Positions 55,642 to 63,936 of a stretch of 64,000 nucleotides of DNA are shown piece by piece. A program made the translations under genes and the position numbers. Numbering within the stretch: the first letter of the stretch is position 1; each line of letters begins with the position of its first letter. The notes under the pieces were generated by a model, which worked only from the letters and a program-made list of their open reading frames with translations, ran no database searches and had not been told where the DNA came from. This DNA comes from Methanoculleus sp. 7T (GTDB taxonomy: Archaea > Halobacteriota > Methanomicrobia > Methanomicrobiales > Methanoculleaceae): NCBI RefSeq assembly GCF_023195915.1, contig NZ_JALPRP010000001.1, positions 1,426,001 to 1,490,000 of the forward strand. Direction: 5' to 3'.

Positions 55642-56217
55642 TCATGAAACCCACGTCCCGGCATCCGGCGGTGCGGACGCGATGTTGAACGCCGCGTTCG
55701 CGTCGGCATGAACGACGTAGCCGCAGTGCGGGCAGGAGAACCGTTTGCCCTTGCGGATACCCGGTTCGCCGCACCGGCTGCAACGTTGGGACGTGAACGC
55801 CGGGTTGACGTAGACGATCCGAACCCCGGCGCTCTGCGCCCGGGCCTCGACCAGTTTCTGGAGGTGATAGAACGACCCCTCACGCCGGGAAAACGGAAGA
55901 GGCGTGCTCTGCTTTGTTCGGCCCGCAAACCCTGCGCCGGAGAGGTCCTCGAACTTGATGCCGCACTCGAGTTGCCGGGCCATCTTCACGATCTCTTTTG
56001 CGATCCTCTGGTTTTGGTCTCTCCTGAAGGCCTGTTCGCGGCTCCTGTTCTTCTTACGCTTCGAGGCGCCGCCGCACCCGTCCTCCGCCTGCTCCCGCTC
56101 GCCGAGCATCACCACCCCTCCGCTCGCCGGGTGGGCGACGACGGCCGTGTAGCCGGTGGTGTTCAGGTCGACCCCGATCCAGTCGCAGGACGATGCGTTA
56201 TCCGTGGAAAACGGCAT
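55642..56217 (-). CDS. Short TnpB-like protein: RuvC nuclease core plus zinc ribbon only
   Basis: A protein of 191 residues, half the size of the smallest usual TnpB (about 350-400). All parts of the TnpB RuvC nuclease are present: Asp17 in IGVDLNTTG, Glu90 in IKFEDLSG, Asp172 in HADANAAFNI, with spacings (73 and 82) like those in TnpB, and the four-Cys zinc ribbon CSRCGEPGIRKGKRFSCPHC between Glu and the last Asp. The WED/REC part that binds guide RNA and target is absent, and only 88 bases separate it from the HAD gene upstream. GAGAAGGG precedes the start; GTG 56220 is an alternative. It could be a decayed transposon gene or a domesticated nuclease. Confidence 0.8.
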   Translation of the reverse strand: MPFSTDNASSCDWIGVDLNTTGYTAVVAHPASGGVVMLGEREQAEDGCGGASKRKKNRSREQAFRRDQNQRIAKEIVKMARQLECGIKFEDLSGAGFAGRTKQSTPLPFSRREGSFYHLQKLVEARAQSAGVRIVYVNPAFTSQRCSRCGEPGIRKGKRFSCPHCGYVVHADANAAFNIASAPPDAGTWVS

Positions 56218-56308
56218 CACCCTTCTCGCTGCAAACCTCTCTCATGGCCCTTCAGTGTATGGAAAAGACTGGTGACCGGGGCACCATATATCCATCGTGT
56301 CCGCGCTC

Positions 56309-56971
56309 TCAGACACCGTAGCGCCTCCATGCCTCCTCGACGTGCAACGCCTGCATCCCAAGCCTCCGGGGAGTGAGAATATCGTTCTCGCTGGTGTCCC
56401 CGATGAAGAGGACGGCTGGAGGCGTAAGACCCATCCGCCTGAGGGCCGTCGTGTATATCCGCGGGTCGGGCTTCTGAAAACCGAGGTCCGATGAGAAGAT
56501 GACGAAGTCGAAACGGTCGTAGAGGTTAAGCATCCGCATCTCCTGTTCCGAGAAGACCCGTTGCCCGTTCGAGACGACCCCTTTCTTCTCCGTCCCGAAG
56601 AGGTCGAGCAGCCTCCGGCTCTTCTCGATAACATCGAGACGCCGGAGAGACGCGGCCCGGAATGCCCGAGCCGCCTCGACCCCGAGCCGTTCCGCATCGA
56701 TGTCCCATGCGCTGTGTTCGGCGCAGATGCCGGCGAAGACCTCTTCGACCCGCACCTCCGGGTGCCGTCCCCCGACCCGGTCGGCCGCCTCCCGCACCCG
56801 CCGGGGGTAGCACTCCCGCAAGGATTCAGGTGGTATCCTGACGCCTTGATAGAGGAGCCACCGGGAGAGGTACCGGTAGGTCTCGATGTCGCGCTCATCG
56901 GTCAGGATGTCGATGAGCGTACCGTAGCAGTCGAAGAGGATCCCCGCTACCTCGGGGCTGCGGCGAGACAT
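56309..56971 (-). CDS. HAD-family hydrolase
   Basis: A 220-residue phosphatase of the HAD IA type: nucleophile Asp14 in LFDCYGTLID, a helical cap (about 25-100), the SNG of motif II in GVVSNGQRVF, Lys in LGFQKPDPRIY, and acidic motif IV in FIGDTSENDI. It removes phosphate from an unknown small molecule. It overlaps the end of the kinase-like gene by 25 bases, so the two are coupled; a kinase and a phosphatase acting on related substrates is possible. Confidence 0.88.
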   Translation of the reverse strand: MSRRSPEVAGILFDCYGTLIDILTDERDIETYRYLSRWLLYQGVRIPPESLRECYPRRVREAADRVGGRHPEVRVEEVFAGICAEHSAWDIDAERLGVEAARAFRAASLRRLDVIEKSRRLLDLFGTEKKGVVSNGQRVFSEQEMRMLNLYDRFDFVIFSSDLGFQKPDPRIYTTALRRMGLTPPAVLFIGDTSENDILTPRRLGMQALHVEEAWRRYGV

Positions 56972-57876
56972 GCCTCCGCCTCCCGGAGCAACCGGTCGCG
57001 CTCCGCCGCCCGCCAAGGCAGCCGGGCGATCCTGAGGTAGCCGAGCGCCATGAAGAACGGAAGATCGCGGGTATAATGCCGGAATTCCTCCTCGCCGTTG
57101 CTGTAGTGCCAGAGCAGGTGGCCGATGTAGCCCTCGGCCCGGGAATTCACCGGCGATGCCTTGATCTCTGCGGCGAGGATGCCGAGGTCGCGGATGGGGT
57201 GCGCGTGGTTCCGGGAGCCTTCGAAGTCGATAGCCCAGACGCCGTCGCCGACGAGGTAGTTTGCGGGCGTGGCGTCGCCGTGGACCATGCACCCTTCGTC
57301 CCGCCCGATTCTCGGGCTGTGCCACCACGCCCCGAGCAGGCGGTTGAACCGCTCCCTTCGGTGTTCCGGGAGCCGGTTCTGGTCGAGCACTTTATGGAAA
57401 TAAGAGAACTCGCGTGCCCGGTTGCAGGAGGTCCGCGTGTTGTCGTGGAGCCGTCGGAGCAGGTGCGCGACCCCGGTCAGGTGGTCGTAAAGGGAGGCCC
57501 TCGCCGCGATGAGTTCCCGTATGGTCGGGCCCGGGACGTAATCGGTCACGAGGACCGCATGAAACCGGCTCTTCGCCGCGAGCGCATGTGGGACGCGGAC
57601 CAAGCCGGATACGCGTCGTATCCGGTAAAACTCGTTCTTCATTGCCTTCCTAGGGTCGTAGCGGGTGTTCGCACCCGTCGGCGCGCCGAAGAATTTGCCG
57701 ATCACGCTGACTCCGCCGGCAAACTCATACCGACAGACGACGTGCGACGCGGGTTCTATCCGGTAGACCCGGACGTCGCCGTCAGGCTCCGGCAGACGGT
57801 CGGCGAGGACACCGACCAGCCAGCCCCTGAACGCATCGTGGGACTCAAGAATCCCCACTTCTCTCTCAATTTTCAC
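56947..57876 (-). CDS. Aminoglycoside-phosphotransferase-like (APH/ChoK) kinase
   Basis: The 309-residue protein has the catalytic motif MVHGDATPANYLV (about 196-208), with the Asp and Asn of the HxD-x4-N loop, and the metal motif AIDFEGSRNH (about 214-223). The N-lobe has VIGKFFG, where the Lys would bind ATP. It phosphorylates a small molecule such as a sugar, choline or amino acid; resistance to antibiotics is not implied. Downstream it overlaps the HAD gene. It is divergent from the polyprenyl synthase. Confidence 0.82.
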   Translation of the reverse strand: MKIEREVGILESHDAFRGWLVGVLADRLPEPDGDVRVYRIEPASHVVCRYEFAGGVSVIGKFFGAPTGANTRYDPRKAMKNEFYRIRRVSGLVRVPHALAAKSRFHAVLVTDYVPGPTIRELIAARASLYDHLTGVAHLLRRLHDNTRTSCNRAREFSYFHKVLDQNRLPEHRRERFNRLLGAWWHSPRIGRDEGCMVHGDATPANYLVGDGVWAIDFEGSRNHAHPIRDLGILAAEIKASPVNSRAEGYIGHLLWHYSNGEEEFRHYTRDLPFFMALGYLRIARLPWRAAERDRLLREAEACLAAAPR

Positions 57877-58017
57877 TCGGTCTCCCTATCCTCCCTCGGC
57901 ACGGGGAGGGCTCATGTGGAGCGCAGCGGTAATGAATATACCTGCGGTGGGAGATCGACCCACACCTTTTTACCGCCTGGGCATCTTAACGGGAGGCACC
58001 GGGAGTGACGGGCCGTG

Positions 58018-58971
58018 ATGCCGTTTCGTGAGTTCTTACAGCGTATCATACCTACGGTCAACCGGCGGATCGAGGAGGCGGCGAGCAGCGGGGAGGGGAT
58101 CGATCCCAGTCTCCTCCCGCTTCTTGCCAAGGGAAAGCGAATGCGGGCCGGTCTCCTCCTTCATGTCTACGCCGCCCTCACCCGGACGGCGGCACCGACC
58201 AGCAAGGCGCTCGACCTCGCCTGCGCAGTCGAACTCGCCCACGCGGCAAGCCTCATCCTTGACGACATGCTGGACGGCGACGCCCTCAGGCGGGGAGTTC
58301 CCGCCCACCACCTCACTCGGGGAGAGGGACGGGCGGTGCTCGATGCCGTCGGCATCCTCGCCCTCCCCTATGCACTCGCCGCCCCGTACGGTGCCGGCTA
58401 CGTGGCGATGCTTGCGTCGACCCAGCAGAGCATGGCTCGGGGCGTGGCCTGGGAGATGCTCGGAGGGCCGCGGCTCCCTGCGGCCGAACTCTACGACGCC
58501 GTCATCACGAGAAAGACGGGGTGCCTCTTCTCGCTTGCTGCCGCTTGGGGCGCCATGGCGGCGGGAGAGGACGATAGTATCGTCGCCGCGTTCACGAGTT
58601 TCGGCCTCGCTGCCGGGAAGGCGATGCAGATCGCCGACGACATCGCAGACCTGCACGCGCTCGCGAGCGGGGCCCGGAATCACCGGCCCGGGTCCGAAGC
58701 CCTCCTCCTCCGGTGCGCCTCGGGAGAGCCGGGAGACGATGGCGCTCGCCAAGCGCTGGCATCGATGCTTGAATCAGAGATCGCCTCGGCGGCGGCTCGG
58801 ATCACGGATGGGGCCGGGCGCCGAGTCTCCTCCGAGGATCAGGAGGCCTTCGGGCAGGCGGTCCGGGACATCGTGGAGATTATGCTCGCTGAAGGGGTGC
58901 CGGACGGCGGATCCCCGTCCCGTGAGCCCTCCCGCAACGATAAATACCGCCCCGCCCCACACTCTTCCTGA
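58018..58971 (+). CDS. Polyprenyl synthetase family protein
   Basis: A trans-isoprenyl diphosphate synthase fold (317 residues). The first Asp-rich motif is ILDDMLDGD (about 80-88) and the second is IADDIADL (about 208-215); GKRMRAGLLLHV near 40 is the diphosphate-binding region. The first motif is DDxxD as in active enzymes, but the second half is divergent: there is no typical KT/GGK region after DDIAD, so it may be a modified or paralogous enzyme beside the main GGPP synthase. Chain length cannot be predicted. TTTTTACC at 57967 may belong to its promoter. Confidence 0.8.
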   Translation: MPFREFLQRIIPTVNRRIEEAASSGEGIDPSLLPLLAKGKRMRAGLLLHVYAALTRTAAPTSKALDLACAVELAHAASLILDDMLDGDALRRGVPAHHLTRGEGRAVLDAVGILALPYALAAPYGAGYVAMLASTQQSMARGVAWEMLGGPRLPAAELYDAVITRKTGCLFSLAAAWGAMAAGEDDSIVAAFTSFGLAAGKAMQIADDIADLHALASGARNHRPGSEALLLRCASGEPGDDGARQALASMLESEIASAAARITDGAGRRVSSEDQEAFGQAVRDIVEIMLAEGVPDGGSPSREPSRNDKYRPAPHSS

Positions 58972-58977
58972 GAAGCG

Positions 58978-59163
58978 ATGCCAGTCGTAACCATTCGTAT
59001 GGCGGAGGGCCGGACGCTCGAGCAGAAACGGAAACTTGCAGGCGAGATCACCGCTGCGATTGTCGGGACGCTCGGCGTCGACCCAGAACGGGTCATGGTC
59101 TTCTTCGAAGAACTCGAGAGCGAGAACATCGCAAGAGCCGGGAGGCTCCTCTCGGAGTCGTAG
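58978..59163 (+). CDS. 4-oxalocrotonate tautomerase-like protein
   Basis: A tautomerase-superfamily protein of 61 residues. After removal of Met, Pro1 (MPVVTIRMAEGRTLEQKRKL) is the catalytic base, and VDPERVMVFFEEL matches the second half of the fold. It works as a hexamer on keto-enol compounds; the real substrate in methanogens is unknown. GATAAATACC near 58938-58947, inside the 3' end of the polyprenyl synthase gene, may be its TATA box. Confidence 0.88.
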   Translation: MPVVTIRMAEGRTLEQKRKLAGEITAAIVGTLGVDPERVMVFFEELESENIARAGRLLSES

Positions 59164-59212
59164 GGCCCCGAGAGGCCGGACAAACCCTCACACCCCGGAA
59201 GTGAACGGAATC

Positions 59213-59560
59213 ATGGCACGTGAATTTGACGATAAGGACTTTGCAATCCTGCGGAAACTGGCCCCCGAGTACGAGGGGATCCTCTGCCCGGAGTCAGGGC
59301 ACGAGTTCCACTCGATCCTCCCGCCGGTCTCAAACCACATCTCGGCGGACGAGGCCGACTTTGCGGAGCGTGTCGGCCGCCTCTCGGGCGAGGACTGGGC
59401 TTACCTCACCGACCTGATCCTCTCCGGCCGTGAAGACCTCGGGTGCATGCCCGAAGAGGATATCGATACCATCCTCATCCATATCGGGGAGGCGGTATCC
59501 GAGGAGGCGGCCGAACAGGTCCGCAGGCTCTATCACCTCTCCGAGTGCGGGATGCTCTGA
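59213..59560 (+). CDS. Conserved hypothetical protein, 115 residues
   Basis: Starts MAREFDDKDFAILRKLAPEY and continues with GILCPESGHEFHSILPPVSNH and a helical C-terminal part (EDIDTILIHIGEAVSEEAAE). It is acidic, soluble and without a family I can name; such short proteins are shared among Methanomicrobiales. The ATG at 59213 is 12 bases after a GAAGTGA. Its 3' end overlaps the convergent flavin-reductase gene by 28 bases. Confidence 0.65.
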   Translation: MAREFDDKDFAILRKLAPEYEGILCPESGHEFHSILPPVSNHISADEADFAERVGRLSGEDWAYLTDLILSGREDLGCMPEEDIDTILIHIGEAVSEEAAEQVRRLYHLSECGML

Positions 59561-60147
59561 CCGGTCGCGTATCGGCCGGCCGCCATCTCCGCGTAATAGG
59601 CGAACCGCCCCGACCTGACGGGCCGGGTGAACCACATCCCTTCCTTCCCGAGCATAACCGAGAGTGGCTCCGCCCGCTCGAAGTCCATCTCACCGGCATC
59701 GTTGAAGCAGCGATCGTCGGCCTCAAGGCGGACCACCTTCCCGATAACGAGCGAGTAGTTCTCCCTTGCGATCTCTTCGCTGAGCACGCATTCCATCCAA
59801 GCCAAGCACCCTTCGATCCCGGGAGGGCGGACCATCGCCGACGGGCGGGGTACAAGCCCCGCCTCCTCAAACTCGTCGACCTCCGGCGGGTAGTTCCGCG
59901 CACAGACCATGACCTCCTCGACCATCGATGCCGAGGGGATGTTCACGACGAACTCTCCTGTGGTGCGGATGTTCTCGAGGGTATCGCGCTTGATCCACGA
60001 TGCCAAGACGATCTCGTCCAAGGGCCGGAGGATGGGGGTTATGTTCGACCAAGGGGCGACGTTTCTGACGCCGTCCTCCGAGACGGTCGAGATGAGCGCA
60101 ACCGGCAACGGGAGTACCTGCTCGCGCTGACTGGGTCGGAGGATCAT
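59533..60147 (-). CDS. Flavin reductase-like FMN-binding protein
   Basis: A protein of 204 residues of the flavin-reductase/FMN-binding split-barrel family: LPVALISTVSEDGVRNVAPWS (about 13-33) and KRDTLENIRTTGEFVVNI (about 53-70) form the FMN site. Methanogen members include flavoredoxins acting with F420-independent or Fe-S partners. The start at 60147 overlaps the CooC-like gene by 4 bases (ATGA), so it is the last gene of the importer/CooC unit. Its electron partner is not in view. Confidence 0.87.
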   Translation of the reverse strand: MILRPSQREQVLPLPVALISTVSEDGVRNVAPWSNITPILRPLDEIVLASWIKRDTLENIRTTGEFVVNIPSASMVEEVMVCARNYPPEVDEFEEAGLVPRPSAMVRPPGIEGCLAWMECVLSEEIARENYSLVIGKVVRLEADDRCFNDAGEMDFERAEPLSVMLGKEGMWFTRPVRSGRFAYYAEMAAGRYATGQSIPHSER

Positions 60148-60917
60148 GCTCTCCCTTTCTGGGTGCCGTCCAGCAGGTCGGCAAGCGCCGTGATTGCGGG
60201 GTGGTGCAGGTCCAGCACCCGACCGTCGAGGCCCGCGGCAAGAATTCCGGGGTCTTGGGAGATCTCGCAGACGATCCGCACGGAGTCGGGTATCCTCTCC
60301 CGCAACCGAGCGGCCGAGATGGGGTCGGTCCTGTTCAACATGCAACAGAGCGGGACCCCGATCCGTGCCGCCATATCCGAGACCTTCTCTGCGAGCCGGA
60401 GCGACTCGAACGACGGGTCGACGACCATGAGGATCACGTCCGCCCCCTGGTCGACGCCCCGGCCGAAGTGTTCGATCCCGGCCTCCGTGTCGGCGATGAC
60501 GACGTCGTCGTCGCCGAGGTCTAGGTGGTCGAGAAACTGACGGGCGAGCATTCCCATCGGGCAGGCGCACCCCTCGCCGGCGTCATGGATCTTCCCGATG
60601 GCGACCAGCCGAACCCCGTTTTCCGAGGCGACGTAGCCTTGGGGGATTTTGTCGATGCTCCACCTCTCTCCTATCAGGTCCACGGACGACGGATCGGGCA
60701 TCGCCGCCATGATCTTCTCAGTTACCGCTCTTTTGCCCCCGAAGTACCCCATAAGGTCCGGAGGGGCGCCCGTCCCAAGAAGGCGGTGCAGCCCGAGATT
60801 CGATTCGTCGGTATCGACGACCAGTACCGCACGGTTCCTCCGTGCATACTCACGGGCAAGCAGCGCGGCAACGGTGCTCTTCCCGCTGCCTCCCTTGCCG
60901 CAGATAGCGATCTTCAT
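60144..60917 (-). CDS. CooC-like nickel/metal-insertion ATPase
   Basis: A SIMIBI P-loop ATPase of 257 residues. The deviant Walker A is CGKGGSGKST (about 5-14), followed by VVDTDESNLGLHRLLG (signature of CooC, with Asp after the second strand), GEGCACPMGMLAR with a CxC metal site (about residues 119-121), and VIADTEAGIEHFGRG. CooC loads nickel into the C-cluster of CO dehydrogenase. The CxC pair suggests a dimer holding one metal ion. It is encoded after an importer substrate-binding protein, which supports a role in metal delivery. GTG 60929 is an alternative start. Confidence 0.88.
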   Translation of the reverse strand: MKIAICGKGGSGKSTVAALLAREYARRNRAVLVVDTDESNLGLHRLLGTGAPPDLMGYFGGKRAVTEKIMAAMPDPSSVDLIGERWSIDKIPQGYVASENGVRLVAIGKIHDAGEGCACPMGMLARQFLDHLDLGDDDVVIADTEAGIEHFGRGVDQGADVILMVVDPSFESLRLAEKVSDMAARIGVPLCCMLNRTDPISAARLRERIPDSVRIVCEISQDPGILAAGLDGRVLDLHHPAITALADLLDGTQKGRA

Positions 60918-60973
60918 ACAGATGTTCACTTCCTCATACGTTTCTACAATCGTTCAACATCCTATGCCGGGGA

Positions 60974-62224
60974 TCACCCGCAGGTAGGGCACTCCATCAC
61001 GCACCAGTCCATCCACTGCGCCGACCGGAGGCTCTCCGCCGTCGCCCGGTCTACGCCGTAGACATTCTCGTAGAACTCAAGCAGCCATTCGGCAAGGTCG
61101 ACGTCTGCGAACCGCTCCGGGTAGGCCGCCTTTGCGATCACCATCACGTCGATCGGGTACTCGAGGCGCTTGGCGCAGTTGCAGGGCTCCCACGGGAACG
61201 AGGAGACGCGCCGGTCCTTTATTGCCGAGAGTTCGGCGACGCTTTGGTAATAGGGAGCTGAGTAGAGTTCCTCGGGCGGGTGGTAGCCGTTCGATGTGCC
61301 GAGCACGATGACGTCGGGGTCAAGGGCGAGGAGTTGTTCGGCCGAGATGGTAGGGCTCCCGGCGTTCCGGTAGGCGTTCTTCGCGTGGACAATCTCCTCG
61401 ATGAAGTAGGACTCGACCGTGTTGGTCCCTTTCACGTTGCCGGCCCCTCCGGCCTTCCGTGAGGTCGGCGATGCGCCGAATATGAGAACGGTCGGCTTCT
61501 CCGCGTCAGGGATATCCTTTGTCCTCTCGATGACCATCTGCGTCCGGGACTCGAGGTAATCGGCGAGGTTGCCCGCCCTCTCCTCCTTCCCGAAGACGCT
61601 GCCGAGGATCCTGATCTCGTCCGAGATCGTCGAGAGGTCCGGCTCGTCGAAGCATGGGTGGGCCTTGAGCACGACGACCGGGATCCCGAGCGCCTCAACC
61701 GTCCGGATTGTCTTCTGCACCCCTTCATCCTCCATCGAACGGAGTGTGCAGGAGCCGACACGGAGGATGACTAGGTCCGGGTCGAGCCCGGCAAGCGTCT
61801 CGTAGTTGACGGCTGCGCCCGACTCCGCGACCCTCGGGAGGTCCCGGATTCCGGGGTTCAGGTAGGTCACCGGGTTCATGCCGTCCCGGTACTCGTAGGC
61901 CTCCCCGCTCACGGTCGGGTAGGTGTAATTGAAGACCCGCTGGAGACAGGACGACCCGACCCCGACGATCTTCTCATCTTCGCCGAGGACGAACATCGTG
62001 CTCTCGATGAGCCCGTCGGAGACGGTGACGACCCGCTCGATATTCATCGGCACCTCGACCGCAACCCCGCGGGAGTCGACGACCGTCCGGTAGCCGTTGT
62101 CGTTCGGGCCGGGCTCCGGCGCCGTCCCGCCCTGCCCGGCCCCGACGCATCCTGCGGAGAGGACCAGTAGGGCCGCCAGGAGAAGGGCGGTCCCCACCCG
62201 CCGGGAAACCTCCCTCACCGGCAT
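60974..62224 (-). CDS. ABC importer substrate-binding protein, FepB/BtuF type, Cys-rich tail
   Basis: A lipoprotein of 416 residues: signal peptide and lipobox LSAGC (about Cys21). The two-lobed class III binding fold carries DSRGVAVEVPMNIERVVTVS (about 45-64), NYETLAGLDPDLVILRVG and EQLLALDPDVIVLGTSNGYH. This class binds iron-siderophores, heme, cobalamin or metal. Unusual are CNCAKRLEYP (about 345) and a C-terminal CVMECPTCG, which may hold a metal. It overlaps the methyltransferase gene by 10 bases. Confidence 0.88.
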   Translation of the reverse strand: MPVREVSRRVGTALLLAALLVLSAGCVGAGQGGTAPEPGPNDNGYRTVVDSRGVAVEVPMNIERVVTVSDGLIESTMFVLGEDEKIVGVGSSCLQRVFNYTYPTVSGEAYEYRDGMNPVTYLNPGIRDLPRVAESGAAVNYETLAGLDPDLVILRVGSCTLRSMEDEGVQKTIRTVEALGIPVVVLKAHPCFDEPDLSTISDEIRILGSVFGKEERAGNLADYLESRTQMVIERTKDIPDAEKPTVLIFGASPTSRKAGGAGNVKGTNTVESYFIEEIVHAKNAYRNAGSPTISAEQLLALDPDVIVLGTSNGYHPPEELYSAPYYQSVAELSAIKDRRVSSFPWEPCNCAKRLEYPIDVMVIAKAAYPERFADVDLAEWLLEFYENVYGVDRATAESLRSAQWMDWCVMECPTCG

Positions 62225-63060
62225 CCGTTCACCTCCCACCAGAGTTTGACCCGTGTCGTCATCCCCAAATGCAGGAGGCCGTCCCCGCTCTCCGCGAGGG
62301 TCGCGGCGAGGTACTCCCGGAGAACCTTCTCCTGCGCCGGAGACGTTATCCGATACTGCTCCCGGAACTCGTCCACGGCGGCGTCGATGTTCGGGAACCT
62401 GCGGACATGCTCCATCTGCACCGTCTCCACGTTCGGATAGATCCCCATCGAGTAGAGGACGTTATAGAGGATGTCGGCCTTTGGGCCGAACCGGAACTCC
62501 TTCCCGTGCAGCCTCGGCCAGAGGTCGACCATAGCCTGCTCCCAGGTTGTCGCCCCGGCGAACCAGAAGAGGTAAACCGATCCCGAAGATACCTTGCACA
62601 TCGCCTCGACCGCGGCCCGGATATTCGGCATCCCGAGCGAGTATGAGGCGACGACGAGGTCGTAGGGACCGTCGAGGTCGGCCGCCGGGTCGACGTCTTC
62701 CCAACGCTTCCGCACGATCCTGAGGTTGGATATGCCTTCCTTTGCCGCGTACTCCTCCATAACCTCCGCCATGCCCGCCGCAGGTTCGACGGCGGTCACG
62801 CGGGCGGCGCGGCTCGCGAGAGGTACGGCCAACGTGCCGGGTCCGGCACCGATATCCAACACCGTCGAACCCGCCTTGAGCGGGAGACCATCGACGACGT
62901 GGCGGATCCGTTCGGGATTCTCACGCGACTGTGCGAGAAAAGCTTGAGCTTTCTCTCGTGAAGCCCATATCGAGGCGCATTCCCCGCTTCCCCGGCATTC
63001 TGCATTCGTCTCGTAGAGATCTCTCCAGACATTGTTCCAGTCGATATCCGTGTATGTCAT
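62215..63060 (-). CDS. SAM-dependent methyltransferase in a metal-importer operon
   Basis: A class I methyltransferase of 281 residues: motif I VLDIGAGPGTLAVPLASRA (about 68-86), VTAVEPAAGMAEVM as motif II and DGPYDLVVASYSLGMPN as motif IV. The N-terminus MTYTDIDWNNVWRDLYE and a Cys pair (ECRGSGECASIW) are typical of methanogen methyltransferases found next to FecBCD-like importers. Whether it modifies a metallophore, corrinoid or other compound is not known. It lies 15 bases after the ATPase gene and before the binding protein. Confidence 0.85.
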   Translation of the reverse strand: MTYTDIDWNNVWRDLYETNAECRGSGECASIWASREKAQAFLAQSRENPERIRHVVDGLPLKAGSTVLDIGAGPGTLAVPLASRAARVTAVEPAAGMAEVMEEYAAKEGISNLRIVRKRWEDVDPAADLDGPYDLVVASYSLGMPNIRAAVEAMCKVSSGSVYLFWFAGATTWEQAMVDLWPRLHGKEFRFGPKADILYNVLYSMGIYPNVETVQMEHVRRFPNIDAAVDEFREQYRITSPAQEKVLREYLAATLAESGDGLLHLGMTTRVKLWWEVNGCR

Positions 63061-63075
63061 TGTTCATTCTCCGTT

Positions 63076-63936
63076 TCACGACCCGGCATCCGCCTCACTC
63101 CACGCCCTGGCGAAGGGTGTCTCATGGAGGGGGCGGTCGTATTCCTGTTTTCCGTGTCGATCCGCGACACAGCGCGGCATCACCATCCGGACGCCGTCGA
63201 GTCTTCGAACGGCGCATGTGTCCCCGTAGATCGTCGCAAGCACGCCTTCCGAGATCACGTCTTCCGGTTCTCCCTCGGCCACGACCGACCCCGATCCCAC
63301 GACCACCACTCGGTCGCAGAACCACGCGACATGGTTTGGGTCGTGGCTGCAGGCGAGGATCGTCTTTCCCTCCTCCGCGATCTCGCGCATAATCTGCCAG
63401 ATCCGCATCTGGTTCTGGAAGTCGAGCGCGCTCGTGGGTTCGTCAAGGAAGAGGACCGGGGTGTCCTGTGCGATCGCGCGGGCCATGAGCACCATCTGAC
63501 GCTGGCCTCCCGAGAGGTGGTTGTAGGGCCGGTCCGCAAGATCGCTGATCCCGAGGGTGGCGAGCGCGTCCATCGCGATCTCCCGGTCGCGTCTCCTGAT
63601 ACCGAAGAACCCGCCGAGATGAGGTGTCCTGCCCATGAGGACGACTTCCCTCGCGAGGTAGGGGAACGGCGGCCTGTGCTCCTGCGGCACATAGGCGACG
63701 AGTCGCGCGAGTTGCTCGATGGTGCACCGCGAGATGTCTTCGCCGTGCATCACCACGTTTCCCCGCTCCGCACGGAGGAACCGCAGACAGCACTTGAAGA
63801 GCGTCGTTTTTCCCGATCCGTTCGGGCCGAAGAGGCCGCAAAGTTCTCCCTTCCCAACCGAGAAGGAGACCCCCGAGAGTACGGGAAAGCTCCCGTACCG
63901 AAAATGAATATCCTGAACACGAAGCATGGCAGTCAC
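63076..63936 (-). CDS. ABC importer ATPase, FecE/BtuD type
   Basis: A 286-residue ATPase of the FecE/FepC group: Walker A GPNGSGKTTLFKC (about 35-47), YVPQEHRPPFPYLAREVVLMG as Q-loop and following helix, signature LSGGQRQMVLMARAI (about 137-151), Walker B PVLFLDEPTSALD. It powers import through the FecCD permease whose gene end precedes it. The GTG at 63936 overlaps the permease stop (GTGA); the ATG at 63927 is an alternative. The C-terminal 45 residues are outside the ATPase core. Confidence 0.92.
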   Translation of the reverse strand: MTAMLRVQDIHFRYGSFPVLSGVSFSVGKGELCGLFGPNGSGKTTLFKCCLRFLRAERGNVVMHGEDISRCTIEQLARLVAYVPQEHRPPFPYLAREVVLMGRTPHLGGFFGIRRRDREIAMDALATLGISDLADRPYNHLSGGQRQMVLMARAIAQDTPVLFLDEPTSALDFQNQMRIWQIMREIAEEGKTILACSHDPNHVAWFCDRVVVVGSGSVVAEGEPEDVISEGVLATIYGDTCAVRRLDGVRMVMPRCVADRHGKQEYDRPLHETPFARAWSEADAGS

